NCBI RefSeq assembly: GCF_005116735.1
Contig: NZ_SWDB01000031.1
Location: 34,569 to 98,568, forward strand
Direction of reading: 5' to 3'
Origin: Thalassotalea mangrovi
GTDB taxonomy: Bacteria > Pseudomonadota > Gammaproteobacteria > Enterobacterales > Alteromonadaceae
Length of the DNA: 64,000 nt
The notes under the pieces are model-generated. The model was given only the letters and a program-made list of their open reading frames with translations. It made no database searches and was not told where the DNA came from. Positions 1 through 9,206 of this stretch are shown here, piece by piece (within the stretch, counting starts at the first letter, position 1; every line of letters starts with the position of its first letter). Made by a program: the position numbers and the translations under genes.

Positions 1-340
1 AGCAGCCGAGTGAGAGTTTGTAACTTTTTGTGGTCTTACCTCTTGCTTTTAAAGAAAAGTGTGGAATCATAGGGCACTTTCGCTCGACAGTCAGACCTGG
101 CTGCAAGTCGTCTATAATTGAGCTACTTAATGCATCTGCGCCGCTTTTTGGCGAAAGTCGCAGGCTCAACCTGATTTGTAACCTGGTGATTGACTACTTT
201 AAAAACAATAATGATACAGCATCGAAATCAGTTAGTGCCTGAAATGTGCGCTTGATTAAAACAAAAGGATTTCACATTACCTTCGGGTACAAGTGAAATC
301 AGATAATAAACGATGCTTGAAAAACGTTAGGAGAAGTGTT
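1..340. other. Leading non-coding stretch upstream of fadD
   Basis: No gene is supported in these 340 bases. A short open frame at 30-242 has no ribosome-binding site and no recognisable protein content. The stretch presumably carries the fadD promoter. At 90-100 the bases GTCAGACCTGG resemble the core of a FadR operator (GGTCnGACCwG) with a poor left half, so fatty-acid control of fadD at this site is only a weak suggestion. Confidence 0.3.
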
Positions 341-1996
341 GTGGAGAAAATATGGCTTGAAAAAAGTTATCCTCCCGGAATACCTGCCGAAATTGATGCC
401 GATAAGTATCAGTCTCTGGCGCAACTGTTCACAAAATATTGCCAAAAGTACGCTGACAATACCGCATTCATTAATATGGATGTTAAACTCAGTTATTCTC
501 AGTTGGAGCAACAGGCGACGGCATTTGCTGCCTATCTGCAACAGGATTTAGGACTGAAAAAAGGCGATAAACTCGCCATTATGGTTCCCAACACTTTACA
601 ATATCCCATCGCTTTATTTGGCGGTCTGTTGGCCGGTTTGACCATCGTCAATGTTAATCCTCTATACACCGCACGCGAACTGAAACATCAGCTTAATGAT
701 TCCGGTGCCAAGGCGATCGTCATTATTGAAAATTTTGCAAAAACGCTACAGGACGTGATCGCTGATACGCCAGTGCAAAAAGTCATCTTAACTTCACTAG
801 GCGACCGATTAGGATTTTTAAAAGGTAACCTGGTAAATCTCGTGGTTCGCCACGTTAAAAAAATGGTCCCGTCATTTCACCTGGACAATACCATCGGTTT
901 TAACCTGGTGTTGGAAAAAGGCGCCAAACTGAATTTTCAGCCCGTCGAAATTCACAATGAAGACCTGGCATTTTTACAATATACCGGTGGCACAACAGGC
1001 GTTTCCAAAGGGGCAATGCTCACCCACCGTAATATGATTGCCAACCTCGAGCAGGCGAAAGGGGCGTTATCGCCGATGTTGGAAGAGGGTAACGAATTGG
1101 TCGTTACGGCACTGCCCCTCTATCACATCTTTGCATTGACGGCGAATTGCATGTTGTTTGTAACATTGGGTGGCACAAACCTTTTGATTACCAACCCAAG
1201 AGACATGCCAAACTTTGTTAAAGAATTGAAGAAGTACAAGTTTACTACCCTAACCGGGGTTAACACGCTATTTAATGGTTTGCTTAACGCCAGTGGTTTT
1301 AAGAATCTTGATTTCAGCCATTTAAAGCTTTCACTGGGTGGTGGCATGGCGGTTCAACAGCCCGTTGCAGAACGTTGGCAGCAGGTAACTCGCACTCGCT
1401 TACTGGAAGGTTACGGTTTAACTGAATGTGCGCCGCTGGTCACGGTAAGTCCGTTCAATCAACAGGCTTACAATGGCACCATTGGCCTTCCGGCACCGTC
1501 AACGGATGTAAAAATCGTTGATGAGTTGGGTAATGAGCGGGCAATTGGCGAAGCCGGAGAGATGATTGTAAAAGGGCCGCAGGTAATGAAGGGTTATTAC
1601 AACCGTCCTGAAGCTACAGCGGAAGTGCTCAAGAATGGTTGGCTTTATACTGGTGATATCGCCTGCATGGATGAAAATGGTTACTTCAAAATTGTCGACC
1701 GGAAAAAAGATATGATTATTGTGTCGGGATTTAATGTATTTCCGAATGAAATCGAAGAAGTGGTCATGATGCATCCGGACATTATTGAAGCTGCGGCAAT
1801 TGGCGTGCCTCATGACGTTAGCGGTGAAATGGTGAAAATTTTTGTGGTAAGCCGCAATCAAGATCTTTGTGAGAGTGATTTAATTAAACACTGTAAGCAG
1901 AATCTGACCAACTATAAAGTACCGAAACTGGTTGAGTTTAGAGACGAATTGCCAAAAAGTAACGTTGGCAAAATATTACGTCGGGAATTGCGATAA
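341..1996 (+). CDS. fadD: Long-chain fatty acid-CoA ligase FadD
   Basis: Activates long-chain fatty acids to acyl-CoA through an acyl-adenylate at the inner membrane, the entry step of beta-oxidation. The 551-residue protein has the AMP-binding signature [11 protein letters not shown] from residue 214, the YGLTEC motif near 358, the [20 protein letters not shown] hinge region near 438-458 and the C-terminal lysine motif [13 protein letters not shown]. The GTG at 341 is chosen because AGGAG lies just upstream (329-333) and the first residues ([13 protein letters not shown]) line up with known FadD starts; an in-frame GTG at 293 has no comparable site. It is transcribed alone, with a terminator-like hairpin after it. 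Confidence 0.95.
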   Translation: MEKIWLEKSYPPGIPAEIDADKYQSLAQLFTKYCQKYADNTAFINMDVKLSYSQLEQQATAFAAYLQQDLGLKKGDKLAIMVPNTLQYPIALFGGLLAGLTIVNVNPLYTARELKHQLNDSGAKAIVIIENFAKTLQDVIADTPVQKVILTSLGDRLGFLKGNLVNLVVRHVKKMVPSFHLDNTIGFNLVLEKGAKLNFQPVEIHNEDLAFLQYTGGTTGVSKGAMLTHRNMIANLEQAKGALSPMLEEGNELVVTALPLYHIFALTANCMLFVTLGGTNLLITNPRDMPNFVKELKKYKFTTLTGVNTLFNGLLNASGFKNLDFSHLKLSLGGGMAVQQPVAERWQQVTRTRLLEGYGLTECAPLVTVSPFNQQAYNGTIGLPAPSTDVKIVDELGNERAIGEAGEMIVKGPQVMKGYYNRPEATAEVLKNGWLYTGDIACMDENGYFKIVDRKKDMIIVSGFNVFPNEIEEVVMMHPDIIEAAAIGVPHDVSGEMVKIFVVSRNQDLCESDLIKHCKQNLTNYKVPKLVEFRDELPKSNVGKILRRELR

Positions 1997-2019
1997 CCTT
2001 ATCGCATATTCGAAGCAGG

Positions 2020-2066
2020 GCGGTGTCTAGGTTGGATTCAATCTTGGCACCGCTCTTTTGGTTTTT
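2020..2066 (+). terminator. Probable rho-independent terminator after fadD
   Basis: GCGGTG (2020-2025) pairs with CACCGC (2048-2053). The descending arm is followed by TCTTTTGGTTTTT. The loop is long, so this is a moderate call. Confidence 0.5.
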
Positions 2067-2196
2067 GCATCTGCGAGTTGTTGGTATTAATTTAAATTGT
2101 TGATAGTATATGTGTTTTGGTAGATGTCATCTGCCGTGTTAAGCATGAACCGCTGTAATTTTATTTTTGCCAATCTACCAAGCCCCCGGAGACACT

Positions 2197-3348
2197 GTGC
2201 AAGCTGAATACATACAAGATCAATCCGCCCTGGATTCCTTTTGCCAGTCAATCAATCATGATGCTGTCCTCGCTATAGATACCGAATTCGTTCGCACTCG
2301 TACATTGTTTCCTAATTTGGGATTGATACAAGCCTGTGATGGCAATCGATTGGTGCTCATTGACCCAGTTTCGATTGAAGATTTATCGCCTTTCTGGCGG
2401 TTATTGCAAGACCCCAGCATCTTAAAAGTCATTCACTCGTGCTCTGAGGATCTGGAAGTGTTCATGCATGCCGGTAATTGTCAGCCGGTGAATATGCTTG
2501 ATACTCAGATAGCCATGTCTTTTTTAGGGCATGGCCTGTCACTCGGCTACGCGGCGATGATCCAACATTTTCTAGGCATTGAACTGGATAAAAGCGAATC
2601 GCGGACCAACTGGATGAAACGGCCTCTTTCCGACCGACAACTGGAGTATGCAGCCGCAGATGTCAGTTACTTACATCAGATTATCGACCAGTTGTTGCAG
2701 GAAATTGGCGATGCTGGATGGTTGCAACAGGCTATGCAGGACAGTGCCCAAATGATCGAGCGAAAATTTCAGCCGGTTGATGAGTACAATCTGTATCTGG
2801 ATAACAAGCAGGCATTTAAATTAAACAGTTCGCAATTGCTGCTGTTACAGCATTTATATGCCTGGCGATATCGAATGGCGGTCAAACGTAATTTACCACT
2901 AAACTTTATTGCCAAAGACCATACTCTGTTAACTATGGCTCGCCGTAAGCCGGGTAATGTAGGTGCCATGGCCAGTTATGAGGGAGTGGATATTCTTGAC
3001 GTTCGCCATCAGGGAAAAGCCATGTTGATGGTGATCAAAAAGGCGATGAGTTTACCACCGGAACACTTTCCTAAACCTATTTCCCGACTCGATAGTTATC
3101 CTGGCTACAAAAACATTTTTAAAAACCTGAAAACGTATCTTGGACGACTTGCCGCCCGTCACAATCTTGACTTACCCGTGGTTGCAGGTAAAAAGCATAT
3201 GAATCAGTATCTTAGCTGGTTTTGGCAGCTTAACGATCAAGATGTGCACCCGGAGCAGGTTGACTTAATTAACGGCTGGCGCGGGGAACTTTTTAAAGAC
3301 GACTTACTCAAATTTTCCAGACAGGGGTTTAAACTTCAGGATAGCTGA
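2197..3348 (+). CDS. rnd: Ribonuclease D
   Basis: A 3'-5' exoribonuclease acting in tRNA 3'-end maturation and stable RNA turnover. The DEDDy exonuclease residues are visible: D28 and E30 in AIDTEFVRT, D102 in LDTQIAMSF, and the Y151-xxx-D155 pair in YAAADVSYL. A helical HRDC region follows from about residue 205. Its 383 residues are close to the 375 of the E. coli enzyme. The GTG at 2197 is preferred since GGAG sits at 2188-2191 with a 5-base gap; a TTG at 2167 is in frame but lacks such a site. It is co-directional with fadD but separated by about 200 bases. Confidence 0.93.
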   Translation: MQAEYIQDQSALDSFCQSINHDAVLAIDTEFVRTRTLFPNLGLIQACDGNRLVLIDPVSIEDLSPFWRLLQDPSILKVIHSCSEDLEVFMHAGNCQPVNMLDTQIAMSFLGHGLSLGYAAMIQHFLGIELDKSESRTNWMKRPLSDRQLEYAAADVSYLHQIIDQLLQEIGDAGWLQQAMQDSAQMIERKFQPVDEYNLYLDNKQAFKLNSSQLLLLQHLYAWRYRMAVKRNLPLNFIAKDHTLLTMARRKPGNVGAMASYEGVDILDVRHQGKAMLMVIKKAMSLPPEHFPKPISRLDSYPGYKNIFKNLKTYLGRLAARHNLDLPVVAGKKHMNQYLSWFWQLNDQDVHPEQVDLINGWRGELFKDDLLKFSRQGFKLQDS

Positions 3349-3508
3349 GGAAAAACAGGAGTATAAGACCTTCTTTTGCATTCGAACAACGGTTGTTAAA
3401 CTGACTCATTATGAGATTTTGAAAAAATACGCAAATATCGGTGAAACCTTTGGCCTGAGTGGCGTTGCGTGGTATATTTCAAGGCCAATTTCTAGCTGGT
3501 GAGTCAAA

Positions 3509-3790
3509 ATGATTTGTGCTGTTTATCGAAGCCCTAAAAAGCCACAAACTTTCTTATACATTGTTAAACGTGACGACTTTTCTACCGTACCTGAAGCATT
3601 GTTATCTACATTTGGCACGCCGCAGCTGGTGACTCTGGTTAATTTAGCCGGCCGGAATAAACTGGCACTAGCAGATATTGAAAAAGTAAAAGCAGAACTG
3701 TTAGATAAGGGCTTTTATTTACAACTACCGCCCCCAACCGAAGATTTATTAAAGCAGCATAAGGCTGAGCAATTATCACAACAAGACTAA
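3509..3790 (+). CDS. ycgL: YcgL family protein (DUF709)
   Basis: A small 93-residue cytosolic protein of the YcgL family, whose biochemical role is not established. It carries the typical N-terminus (MICAVYRSPKKPQTFLYI) and the conserved segment PEALLSTFGTPQLVTLVNL. It opens a co-directional set: the lytic transglycosylase gene begins only 11 bases after its stop, ycgN follows that, and this linkage supports the family assignment. The start is ATG with GGTGAG upstream. Confidence 0.85.
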   Translation: MICAVYRSPKKPQTFLYIVKRDDFSTVPEALLSTFGTPQLVTLVNLAGRNKLALADIEKVKAELLDKGFYLQLPPPTEDLLKQHKAEQLSQQD

Positions 3791-3801
3791 AAGGGGTTGC
3801 T

Positions 3802-4845
3802 ATGTTTTCCACAAGCAAGTTTCGTCGACTGATTTTCCTTACCGCATTTTCTTCTGCGGCTTTCTCCAATGTGTCGTTTGCACAGAAAAACCTGACTCAG
3901 GAAGGTTTTGACCAGTATGTCGAAGGTCTGAAACAACAAGCCATTGCCAAAGGCTTCAGCCAGCAATTGGTCGACTCGGCCTTTGCCAACGTCGAATTTC
4001 ACAAGCGCGCCATCAAAGCTGATAAAAACCAACCAGAACGAGTGGAAACCCTGGAAACCTATTTACCCGTTCGTGTTTCTGAGTGGAAGGTAAACAAAGC
4101 AAAAGAAATGATGAAGCTTCATCATAATGAGTTACAACGTGTTAGCAAACAATTTGGGGTGCAGCCACGATTTATTGTTGCCTTGTGGGGACTGGAATCA
4201 AATTTTGGCAACATCACCGGCAATTACAATGTGGTATCAGCGTTAAGTACCCTGGCATATGAGGGACGCCGCGAGAGCTTTTTTACCAAGCAATTGATGG
4301 ATGCACTCACCATTCTTGATCAGGGGCATATCGCTGCCGAAGACATGAAAGGTTCCTGGGCAGGTGCGATGGGACACAATCAGTTTATGCCAAGCTCGTT
4401 CCTGGCCTATGCTGCCGATGGTGATGGTGACGGTAAAAAAGATATCTGGAATAACACCACCGATGTCTTTGCCTCTATCGCCAACTACTTAAAGTCCGTT
4501 GGCTGGGATGATTCCATTACCTGGGCCAGACAAGTGAAATTACCGGAAGATTTTGACTATTCGCTGGCAATTCCCCAGAACACCGGTGGACGATCTAACT
4601 GGTTAAAAGCATGGAAACGTACCGAGATGTCATTGGCTGACTGGCAAAAGGCCGGGGTAAGACGGTTTAACGGCCAGGATTTGCCTAAGGTGGATATCAC
4701 TGCCGCGCTGGTATTTCCCGACGGTGAAAAAGGACGGGCGTATCTGGCCTATGATAATTATAAGTGCCTGATGCACTGGAACCTGTCGTACTATTTTGTT
4801 ACCAGTGTTGGGCATCTGGCCGATCGCATTAAATTTAATCGCTAA
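3802..4845 (+). CDS. Periplasmic lytic murein transglycosylase (MltB family)
   Basis: Cleaves the MurNAc-GlcNAc bond of peptidoglycan with formation of 1,6-anhydroMurNAc. The 347-residue protein begins with a signal peptide (about residues 1-27, ending near SFAQ) without a clear lipobox, so it is probably soluble in the periplasm. The catalytic glutamate is E132 in ALWGLESNFG; AGAMGHNQFMPSSF and the DGDGDGKKDIW segment are typical of MltB-type enzymes. It sits between ycgL and ycgN, a linkage common in related marine gammaproteobacteria. The exact paralogue (MltB or a related form) is not resolved. Confidence 0.88.
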   Translation: MFSTSKFRRLIFLTAFSSAAFSNVSFAQKNLTQEGFDQYVEGLKQQAIAKGFSQQLVDSAFANVEFHKRAIKADKNQPERVETLETYLPVRVSEWKVNKAKEMMKLHHNELQRVSKQFGVQPRFIVALWGLESNFGNITGNYNVVSALSTLAYEGRRESFFTKQLMDALTILDQGHIAAEDMKGSWAGAMGHNQFMPSSFLAYAADGDGDGKKDIWNNTTDVFASIANYLKSVGWDDSITWARQVKLPEDFDYSLAIPQNTGGRSNWLKAWKRTEMSLADWQKAGVRRFNGQDLPKVDITAALVFPDGEKGRAYLAYDNYKCLMHWNLSYYFVTSVGHLADRIKFNR

Positions 4846-4859
4846 GCAGGTTACAGACA

Positions 4860-5393
4860 TTGAAAAAGACTCAGGTTGTAGAGTTTTGGAAAGAAAAAAC
4901 GCTGTCGCAAATGAACCGAACCGAGTGGGAGGCTATTTGTGACGGCTGCGGTAAATGCTGTTTGCATAAAATCATCGAAGATGACAGCGACGATGACGGC
5001 GAAGAACACGAGCCCGTTGAGTCTTTGAGTCCAACCGACTACATTCGCGAAGGCGAGGAACTGTTATACACCAATGTGGTCTGTCATTTGTTGAATGATA
5101 AAACCTGCAGTTGCTCGAAATACAGTCAGCGAACAAAATTGGTCCCTGACTGTGTGCAGTTAACGCAAGACAACCTTGATGATATCTTTTTCATGCCACC
5201 GAGTTGCAGCTATCGACGCCTGCACGAGGGCAGGGGGTTACCATCATGGCATCCGCTGCTCAATAAAGGCAAAAAAACGGCCATGCATAAAGCCGGTATG
5301 TCAGTACGGGGCAAAGTGATGAAAGACGATGAAGTGGATATTCACGATTATGAGGATCATCTGGTCACCTGGCCGTTAGAGGATGTTGATTAA
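4860..5393 (+). CDS. ycgN: YcgN family cysteine-cluster protein (UPF0260)
   Basis: A cytosolic protein of unknown biochemical function with a metal-binding cysteine cluster: C27, C30, C33 and C34 in CDGCGKCC, with further cysteines in the KTCSC segment and in LVPDC. The start is a TTG at 4860; the upstream frame is needed because family members have the FWxxKTL segment that precedes the first internal ATG. The shine-dalgarno-like AGG at 4848 is rather far away. An acidic insertion after LHK (about residues 38-66) makes it longer than E. coli YcgN. The DTW-domain gene begins 11 bases after its stop. Confidence 0.85.
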   Translation: MKKTQVVEFWKEKTLSQMNRTEWEAICDGCGKCCLHKIIEDDSDDDGEEHEPVESLSPTDYIREGEELLYTNVVCHLLNDKTCSCSKYSQRTKLVPDCVQLTQDNLDDIFFMPPSCSYRRLHEGRGLPSWHPLLNKGKKTAMHKAGMSVRGKVMKDDEVDIHDYEDHLVTWPLEDVD

Positions 5394-5404
5394 AACGTGG
5401 CTGG

Positions 5405-6226
5405 ATGATTATGACGTGTCCCGAGACCTTTCCCCACGCCGTACACAAACTTTATCAATACCGAAAATCGATAAGTACCCGGCCATTTAACGCTCGTGGC
5501 GCTGGCGTTACGCGTTGTGAATACTGTCGTATCGATATTGATCACTGTATTTGTCCTTTAGTGAAGCCGCAATCCGCCAATGCCAGTTTTGCCCTGTTAA
5601 TGTATGATGATGAGGTTTTAAAACCCAGCAATACCGGGCGCTTGATTGCCGATATCCTGCCAGATACAAAAGCCAGTCTCTGGCATCGCACCCAAGTTTG
5701 TGAGCAATTTAAGTCACTGCTTAACGATCCGCACTACCAACCAATCCTGATCTTCCCTGATGAATATGCGGTGCCTGAGCAACCACTTATGGGCATTGAT
5801 GAGCTGGAAAAATTAGGCGTTGAGGGTAAACAGCGAGTCCGCAGACCATTATTTATTTTACTTGACGCCACCTGGCGTCAGGCTCGAAAAATGTATCGTA
5901 AAAGTCCATACTTGCATCACATTCCCATGCTGTCAGTGCCGGCGCAGTTAATGACTCGGGAGCCTGAATCAGCCGTAGGAGATATTACTGATGGGTTAGC
6001 GGGTTCCCGTTATCATGTACGAACAGCCCACAAAGAACAGCAATTGGCAACGGCAGAAGTTGCTGCCCGGGTCTTGCAGCTGTCCGGTAATCAGCGAGCC
6101 GGTGATGTGCTAAACCTGTGGTTTGATGTGTTTAGTTACCGTTATCAATGCGGGGTGAAGCAACCCAATCTCGGTGATAAAAGTGCCGTTCAGCGATATC
6201 AGCAATACCTTCAACAACATCCTTAG
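5405..6226 (+). CDS. DTW-domain tRNA-uridine aminocarboxypropyltransferase
   Basis: DTW-domain enzymes transfer the aminocarboxypropyl group of S-adenosylmethionine to a tRNA uridine to give acp3U. The 273-residue protein has the N-terminal cysteine set C38, C41, C48 and C50 (RCEYCRIDIDHCICP). The signature motif appears as DATW (154-157), followed by RQARKMYRKSPYL and by the conserved segment SRYHVRTAHKEQQLATAE. It is close behind ycgN and probably co-transcribed. Its target position (U47 in the E. coli TapT case) cannot be read from the sequence. Confidence 0.85.
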   Translation: MIMTCPETFPHAVHKLYQYRKSISTRPFNARGAGVTRCEYCRIDIDHCICPLVKPQSANASFALLMYDDEVLKPSNTGRLIADILPDTKASLWHRTQVCEQFKSLLNDPHYQPILIFPDEYAVPEQPLMGIDELEKLGVEGKQRVRRPLFILLDATWRQARKMYRKSPYLHHIPMLSVPAQLMTREPESAVGDITDGLAGSRYHVRTAHKEQQLATAEVAARVLQLSGNQRAGDVLNLWFDVFSYRYQCGVKQPNLGDKSAVQRYQQYLQQHP

Positions 6227-6298
6227 ATACCGTCCCCAGCATTGACATCATTACCTGAAAAGGCGACAGTATTTGTAAAAAGATTAAGGATGTCATCA

Positions 6299-7276
6299 AT
6301 GAAAGTAGTTAATGGTTCAGGTCAGTGTCGATATCAATTGCGGCGAATTGTTCCCGTGACAATCAGTCTGATAATCTCAGTATTGGCGTCAGCAAACGTT
6401 GCCGCAGAAGATGAAATTTATCTGGCGACGTTATCTCAGGATGAGGTAAGTGAGGTCGTCAATATTAGTAATCGTAGTGGCTATGACAACCAGCCACATT
6501 TTACCCCTGACTCTAAAGCATTGCTTTATACCGCGATGTACGCACAAGGGAATGGCGAAGAGACCAGGCAGCAGTCTGATAGCATGCATTATGATCTGGC
6601 AAGCGGCAAATTATCCAACCTGACTCAATCAGATGCCAGCGAATATTCACCCACCGTAACCCCGGATGGAAAGCACTTTAGTGTGATTCGTGTCGGTGCC
6701 GATGGACGTCAGTTATTGTGGCAATACCCGTTAAATGAACCGGGTGCCAAAGGAACCTCTTTATATCCAGAGCTATTTGATGTCGGCTATCACGTCTGGC
6801 TGAACCCGGATGAGTTGCTGTTATTTGTACTCGGTGAGCCAATGGCGCTGCAGCGTGCCAACATCAAGGAAAAAAAATCCGAAGTTATAGACACTCATAT
6901 CGGTCGCACCTTACGCCAGGTCCCTGGAACTCAATTATTTAGTTATAACAAGGAACACGGCCAGGGCTGGCAGATGTATATCTATCATCAGGAACAACAA
7001 ACAACCTACGGCAATATCAGCTTGCCATCCGAGAACATGTATTATGCCTGGCATCAGGACGGCTCTCTTCTAACGGCCATTGGCAACCAGGTTTACCAGG
7101 CAAAAGTCGATTTCAACCCGGATGCGCAGGCAATAACCCTCAAACAACCTAAAGTCAGTGGTGCTGACTGGAATGTATGGCACGACTTTTCCAATGAATG
7201 CGATGGCAATATTACCCGCATGGTAATGAGCCCAGATCAAAAGTATTTTGCTTTTGTCTGTAACTCGGTGGATTAA
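6299..7276 (+). CDS. Exported TolB-like beta-propeller protein (PD40 repeats)
   Basis: A 325-residue exported protein with an uncleaved-looking basic N-region then a hydrophobic core (about residues 16-34, VPVTISLIISVLASANVAA). Repeated PD40 blades follow, such as DNQPHFTPDSKALLYTA and SEYSPTVTPDGKHFSVI, the pattern of TolB/WD40-like propellers. No enzymatic motif was found; a ligand or protein-binding role in the periplasm is inferred. The ATG at 6299 has TTAAGGA eight bases upstream and places the signal peptide at the N-terminus, so it is preferred over in-frame starts at 6242 and 6290. It ends the ycgL-led gene set. Confidence 0.75.
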   Translation: MKVVNGSGQCRYQLRRIVPVTISLIISVLASANVAAEDEIYLATLSQDEVSEVVNISNRSGYDNQPHFTPDSKALLYTAMYAQGNGEETRQQSDSMHYDLASGKLSNLTQSDASEYSPTVTPDGKHFSVIRVGADGRQLLWQYPLNEPGAKGTSLYPELFDVGYHVWLNPDELLLFVLGEPMALQRANIKEKKSEVIDTHIGRTLRQVPGTQLFSYNKEHGQGWQMYIYHQEQQTTYGNISLPSENMYYAWHQDGSLLTAIGNQVYQAKVDFNPDAQAITLKQPKVSGADWNVWHDFSNECDGNITRMVMSPDQKYFAFVCNSVD

Positions 7277-7303
7277 AAACGAGATACTCTGGATGGCTCT
7301 AAA

Positions 7304-7324
7304 GAGCGAACTGCAGCCGTTCAG
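7304..7324 (+). repeat. Accessory-gene leader motif, copy A
   Basis: GAGCGAACTGCAGCCGTTCA, with GGCT before it able to pair with AGCC within it. The same motif (GAGCGA-wCTACAG-nCnyTCA) is found upstream of other accessory genes at 8260, 36561, 38325 and 38803. Here the next gene is the HEAT-repeat gene about 160 bases downstream. Confidence 0.55.
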
Positions 7325-7486
7325 TAGAGTCGAAACCTGAAGGGATAAGGATGAACATCGTCTAAGTTACCTGATTCACTGGTACTTTAACTGATTTGGT
7401 AAAGCTTAGCTCGCGCTCGTACCTCGCTAACTTTATTTGATCCCTTTTGCCGTTCATTGTGGCATTGGTTTTTGGAACAACGAACA

Positions 7487-8095
7487 ATGCAAAATCTTCT
7501 TGAGCAATTAAAAGATAAAAGGTCTCCCAAAAGACGCTCTGCAGCAAAGAAGCTAAGAAAAATGAGTAATGTGGAAGCAGGTCCCTATTTACTTGATGCT
7601 CTAGAAAAGGAGATTAAAGATGTACGAACTTGGGAAACTCAGTATCAGATTATAATGGCTTTGGGAGAGTGTGGTTATACGAAAGCTCTGCCCTTTCTTA
7701 TAAGGCTATCTGATAAATACTTCGAAGCCACAATGATTTACATGGCTTTAGGGGATTCAATTGTTAGGTTGTCAAAGCAGCATGAGAATGATGCATCTCC
7801 TGCTATAAATCTTCTCGACTCTGGAAACGAAAGTCTAGCCGATGGCGCACTCCGTGCTGTAGCAATGCTTCGGATGCAACCAAATAGAGAGCAGACTTCA
7901 GCAATTTTAGAATTTGTGTCTTCTTCCAGCTTAAATGAAGGTATTCGTTTTTGGGTAATCGCAGCGGCACCAGGTTGGGAAGGCGATGATGTTAAACATT
8001 TCTTAGAACAATGTAGGAACTCTAGTCGAGAAGAATTTAAGGACGCCGCGGAACTCGCGCTCAAGAAGAAGTATCGAAAATGGCACCCCCTTTAA
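7487..8095 (+). CDS. HEAT-repeat domain protein
   Basis: A 202-residue, all-helical cytosolic protein. Repeated helix pairs such as SPKRRSAAKKLRKM, WETQYQIIMALGECGYTKAL, GNESLADGALRAVAML and EEFKDAAELALKKKYR have the A-L-G spacing of HEAT repeats, which serve as protein-binding scaffolds. No catalytic motif is seen and no specific function can be given. The ATG at 7487 is favoured over the in-frame TTG at 7457 because the helical repeats begin directly after it; the ribosome-binding site (GGAA) is weak. It stands alone in a repeat-rich patch and reads like an acquired accessory gene. Confidence 0.7.
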   Translation: MQNLLEQLKDKRSPKRRSAAKKLRKMSNVEAGPYLLDALEKEIKDVRTWETQYQIIMALGECGYTKALPFLIRLSDKYFEATMIYMALGDSIVRLSKQHENDASPAINLLDSGNESLADGALRAVAMLRMQPNREQTSAILEFVSSSSLNEGIRFWVIAAAPGWEGDDVKHFLEQCRNSSREEFKDAAELALKKKYRKWHPL

Positions 8096-8163
8096 AGACT
8101 AACAAAAGATTGCAGTGCGTTCCGGCTTACGAGCTCCAAAGTACACCACCAACTTATCGTACA

Positions 8164-8195
8164 TTAGCAATTGCTAACGGGCCGAGTTATGGCCC
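8164..8195. repeat. Palindrome TTAGCAATTGCTAA with adjacent hairpin
   Basis: A perfect 14-base palindrome (8164-8177) is followed at once by GGGCC-gagttat-GGCCC (8179-8195). The same palindrome recurs at 8904-8917 and, extended to 18 bases, at 39736-39753. Together with the 8904 copy it brackets the two small membrane-protein genes. Confidence 0.7.
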
Positions 8196-8259
8196 ATTTG
8201 CGACGCCGCCACAAATAACGTAACTTATTGAATACTATATAGTCGTAAACGGCTGTAGT

Positions 8260-8279
8260 GAGCGAACTAGAGTCACTCA
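8260..8279 (+). repeat. Accessory-gene leader motif, copy B
   Basis: GAGCGAACTAGAGTCACTCA. The preceding CTGTAGT pairs with ACTAGAG (one mismatch) around a GAGCGA loop. It lies 44 bases before the small membrane-protein gene at 8323. Same family as the copies at 7304, 36561, 38325 and 38803. Confidence 0.55.
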
Positions 8280-8322
8280 TTCGAACTGAATGGACTACAA
8301 ATTAAACTAAAAAAGACAAATT

Positions 8323-8538
8323 ATGACTCCCGAAGTAAAAGCAGCCATAACCTACTTTATGCTATGTTTTATTGCCTCCTGCGGAATGATAATCCACGGA
8401 TATAACCTTAAGAAAAACAAAGTGACGTTGCCAACAGAAGACAGCGGTGACAAAGCTCAAATAGGACAACTTCTGATTGTGATTGGAGTTTTGACATTAG
8501 TATGGCAAGCCTATGAGTTATATCTGAAACTGATTTAA
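8323..8538 (+). CDS. Small two-helix membrane protein, unknown
   Basis: A 71-residue protein with two predicted membrane helices, about residues 8-26 (ITYFMLCFIASCGMIIHGY) and 48-66 (GQLLIVIGVLTLVWQAYEL), joined by a polar loop rich in Lys, Asp and Glu. I do not recognise the family. The ATG at 8323 is preceded by A-rich DNA without a strong ribosome-binding site. The next small membrane protein starts 31 bases after its stop, so the two may work together, and both lie between two copies of the same palindrome. Confidence 0.55.
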   Translation: MTPEVKAAITYFMLCFIASCGMIIHGYNLKKNKVTLPTEDSGDKAQIGQLLIVIGVLTLVWQAYELYLKLI

Positions 8539-8569
8539 GTTGAAGAGATTCTTCTATAAAGGAACGTAG

Positions 8570-8878
8570 GTGGAATTACTGCTCATTTTGAAATACATCG
8601 GTATTACTTATTTTTGCCTTTTCGCAATACCATTGATTATCGGCAAATTTGCCACGTTTGCTCTAATGTTTCTGGAACGCTTAACCGATCATGATATTCA
8701 CACTTACCTTACAGAAAAACATTACAAAGTCTCTCCAATTGAGGAGGTTCGATTCTGGGGTAGTGTCCTCGAAATTATTAACGAGATTATACTGAAGTTA
8801 ATAGGTTCATTTAGTCATGTAGTGGTGATTTTTAGTTTTATAGTTTTACTGTGGGTAATGGTCAATATTCAACACTAA
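8570..8878 (+). CDS. Small membrane protein, unknown
   Basis: A 102-residue protein with hydrophobic helices at about residues 4-34 (long enough for a hairpin or one extended helix) and 78-99 (SFSHVVVIFSFIVLLWVMV). Between them is a soluble stretch that contains ERLTDHDIHTYLTEKHYKV. No family is recognised. The start is GTG at 8570, supported by AAAGGAACG upstream. It follows the 71-residue membrane protein closely and is probably co-transcribed with it. Confidence 0.6.
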   Translation: MELLLILKYIGITYFCLFAIPLIIGKFATFALMFLERLTDHDIHTYLTEKHYKVSPIEEVRFWGSVLEIINEIILKLIGSFSHVVVIFSFIVLLWVMVNIQH

Positions 8879-8903
8879 TTCATGCTTAATTTGACTTTGT
8901 ATA

Positions 8904-9076
8904 TTAGCAATTGCTAACGGTCTGTTCCTGGCACAAAGCCGCCGTTTAGGCTGGCTCGAATTTTGCCAAAAAAACGAGATTACGGCCTACGCCGCAATGA
9001 CGAATTTCAAGCTTTTCGACAGCGTCCTCACCGACAACGTCCTCAGCGATGAAATCCTCACCGACGCAGTCCTCAT
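8904..9076. repeat. Dispersed repeat block, copy 1
   Basis: In order: palindrome TTAGCAATTGCTAA (8904-8917); a 71-base block (8931-9001) that matches 39794-39864 with three differences; and a run of GTCCTCACCGAC-type units (about 9022-9076). Inside the 71-base block, ATTACGGC-CTAC-GCCGCAAT forms a near-perfect hairpin like the REP-type elements of related genomes. No coding sequence is credible here. Confidence 0.8.
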
Positions 9077-9206
9077 TCCAATAAAAAGCTCACTTCTGTT
9101 CCTGGTACGTTAGAGACATTCGGCTCTAGCTTAGATTCCCTATCGTGGCAGGGGATGATTCAAGGTTTTTTGCTTTTCCTTCCTCTTCCGCCAGCGAAGC
9201 TTACCT

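Noticed and set aside
30-242. 70-codon open frame at the window start
   Set aside because: No ribosome-binding site, no family resemblance, and it occupies the likely fadD promoter region.
7277-9080. Integron cassette array with attC sites
   Set aside because: Palindromes and small genes suggested cassettes, but no paired RYYYAAC/GTTRRRY core sites enclosing a cassette and no integrase gene were found.
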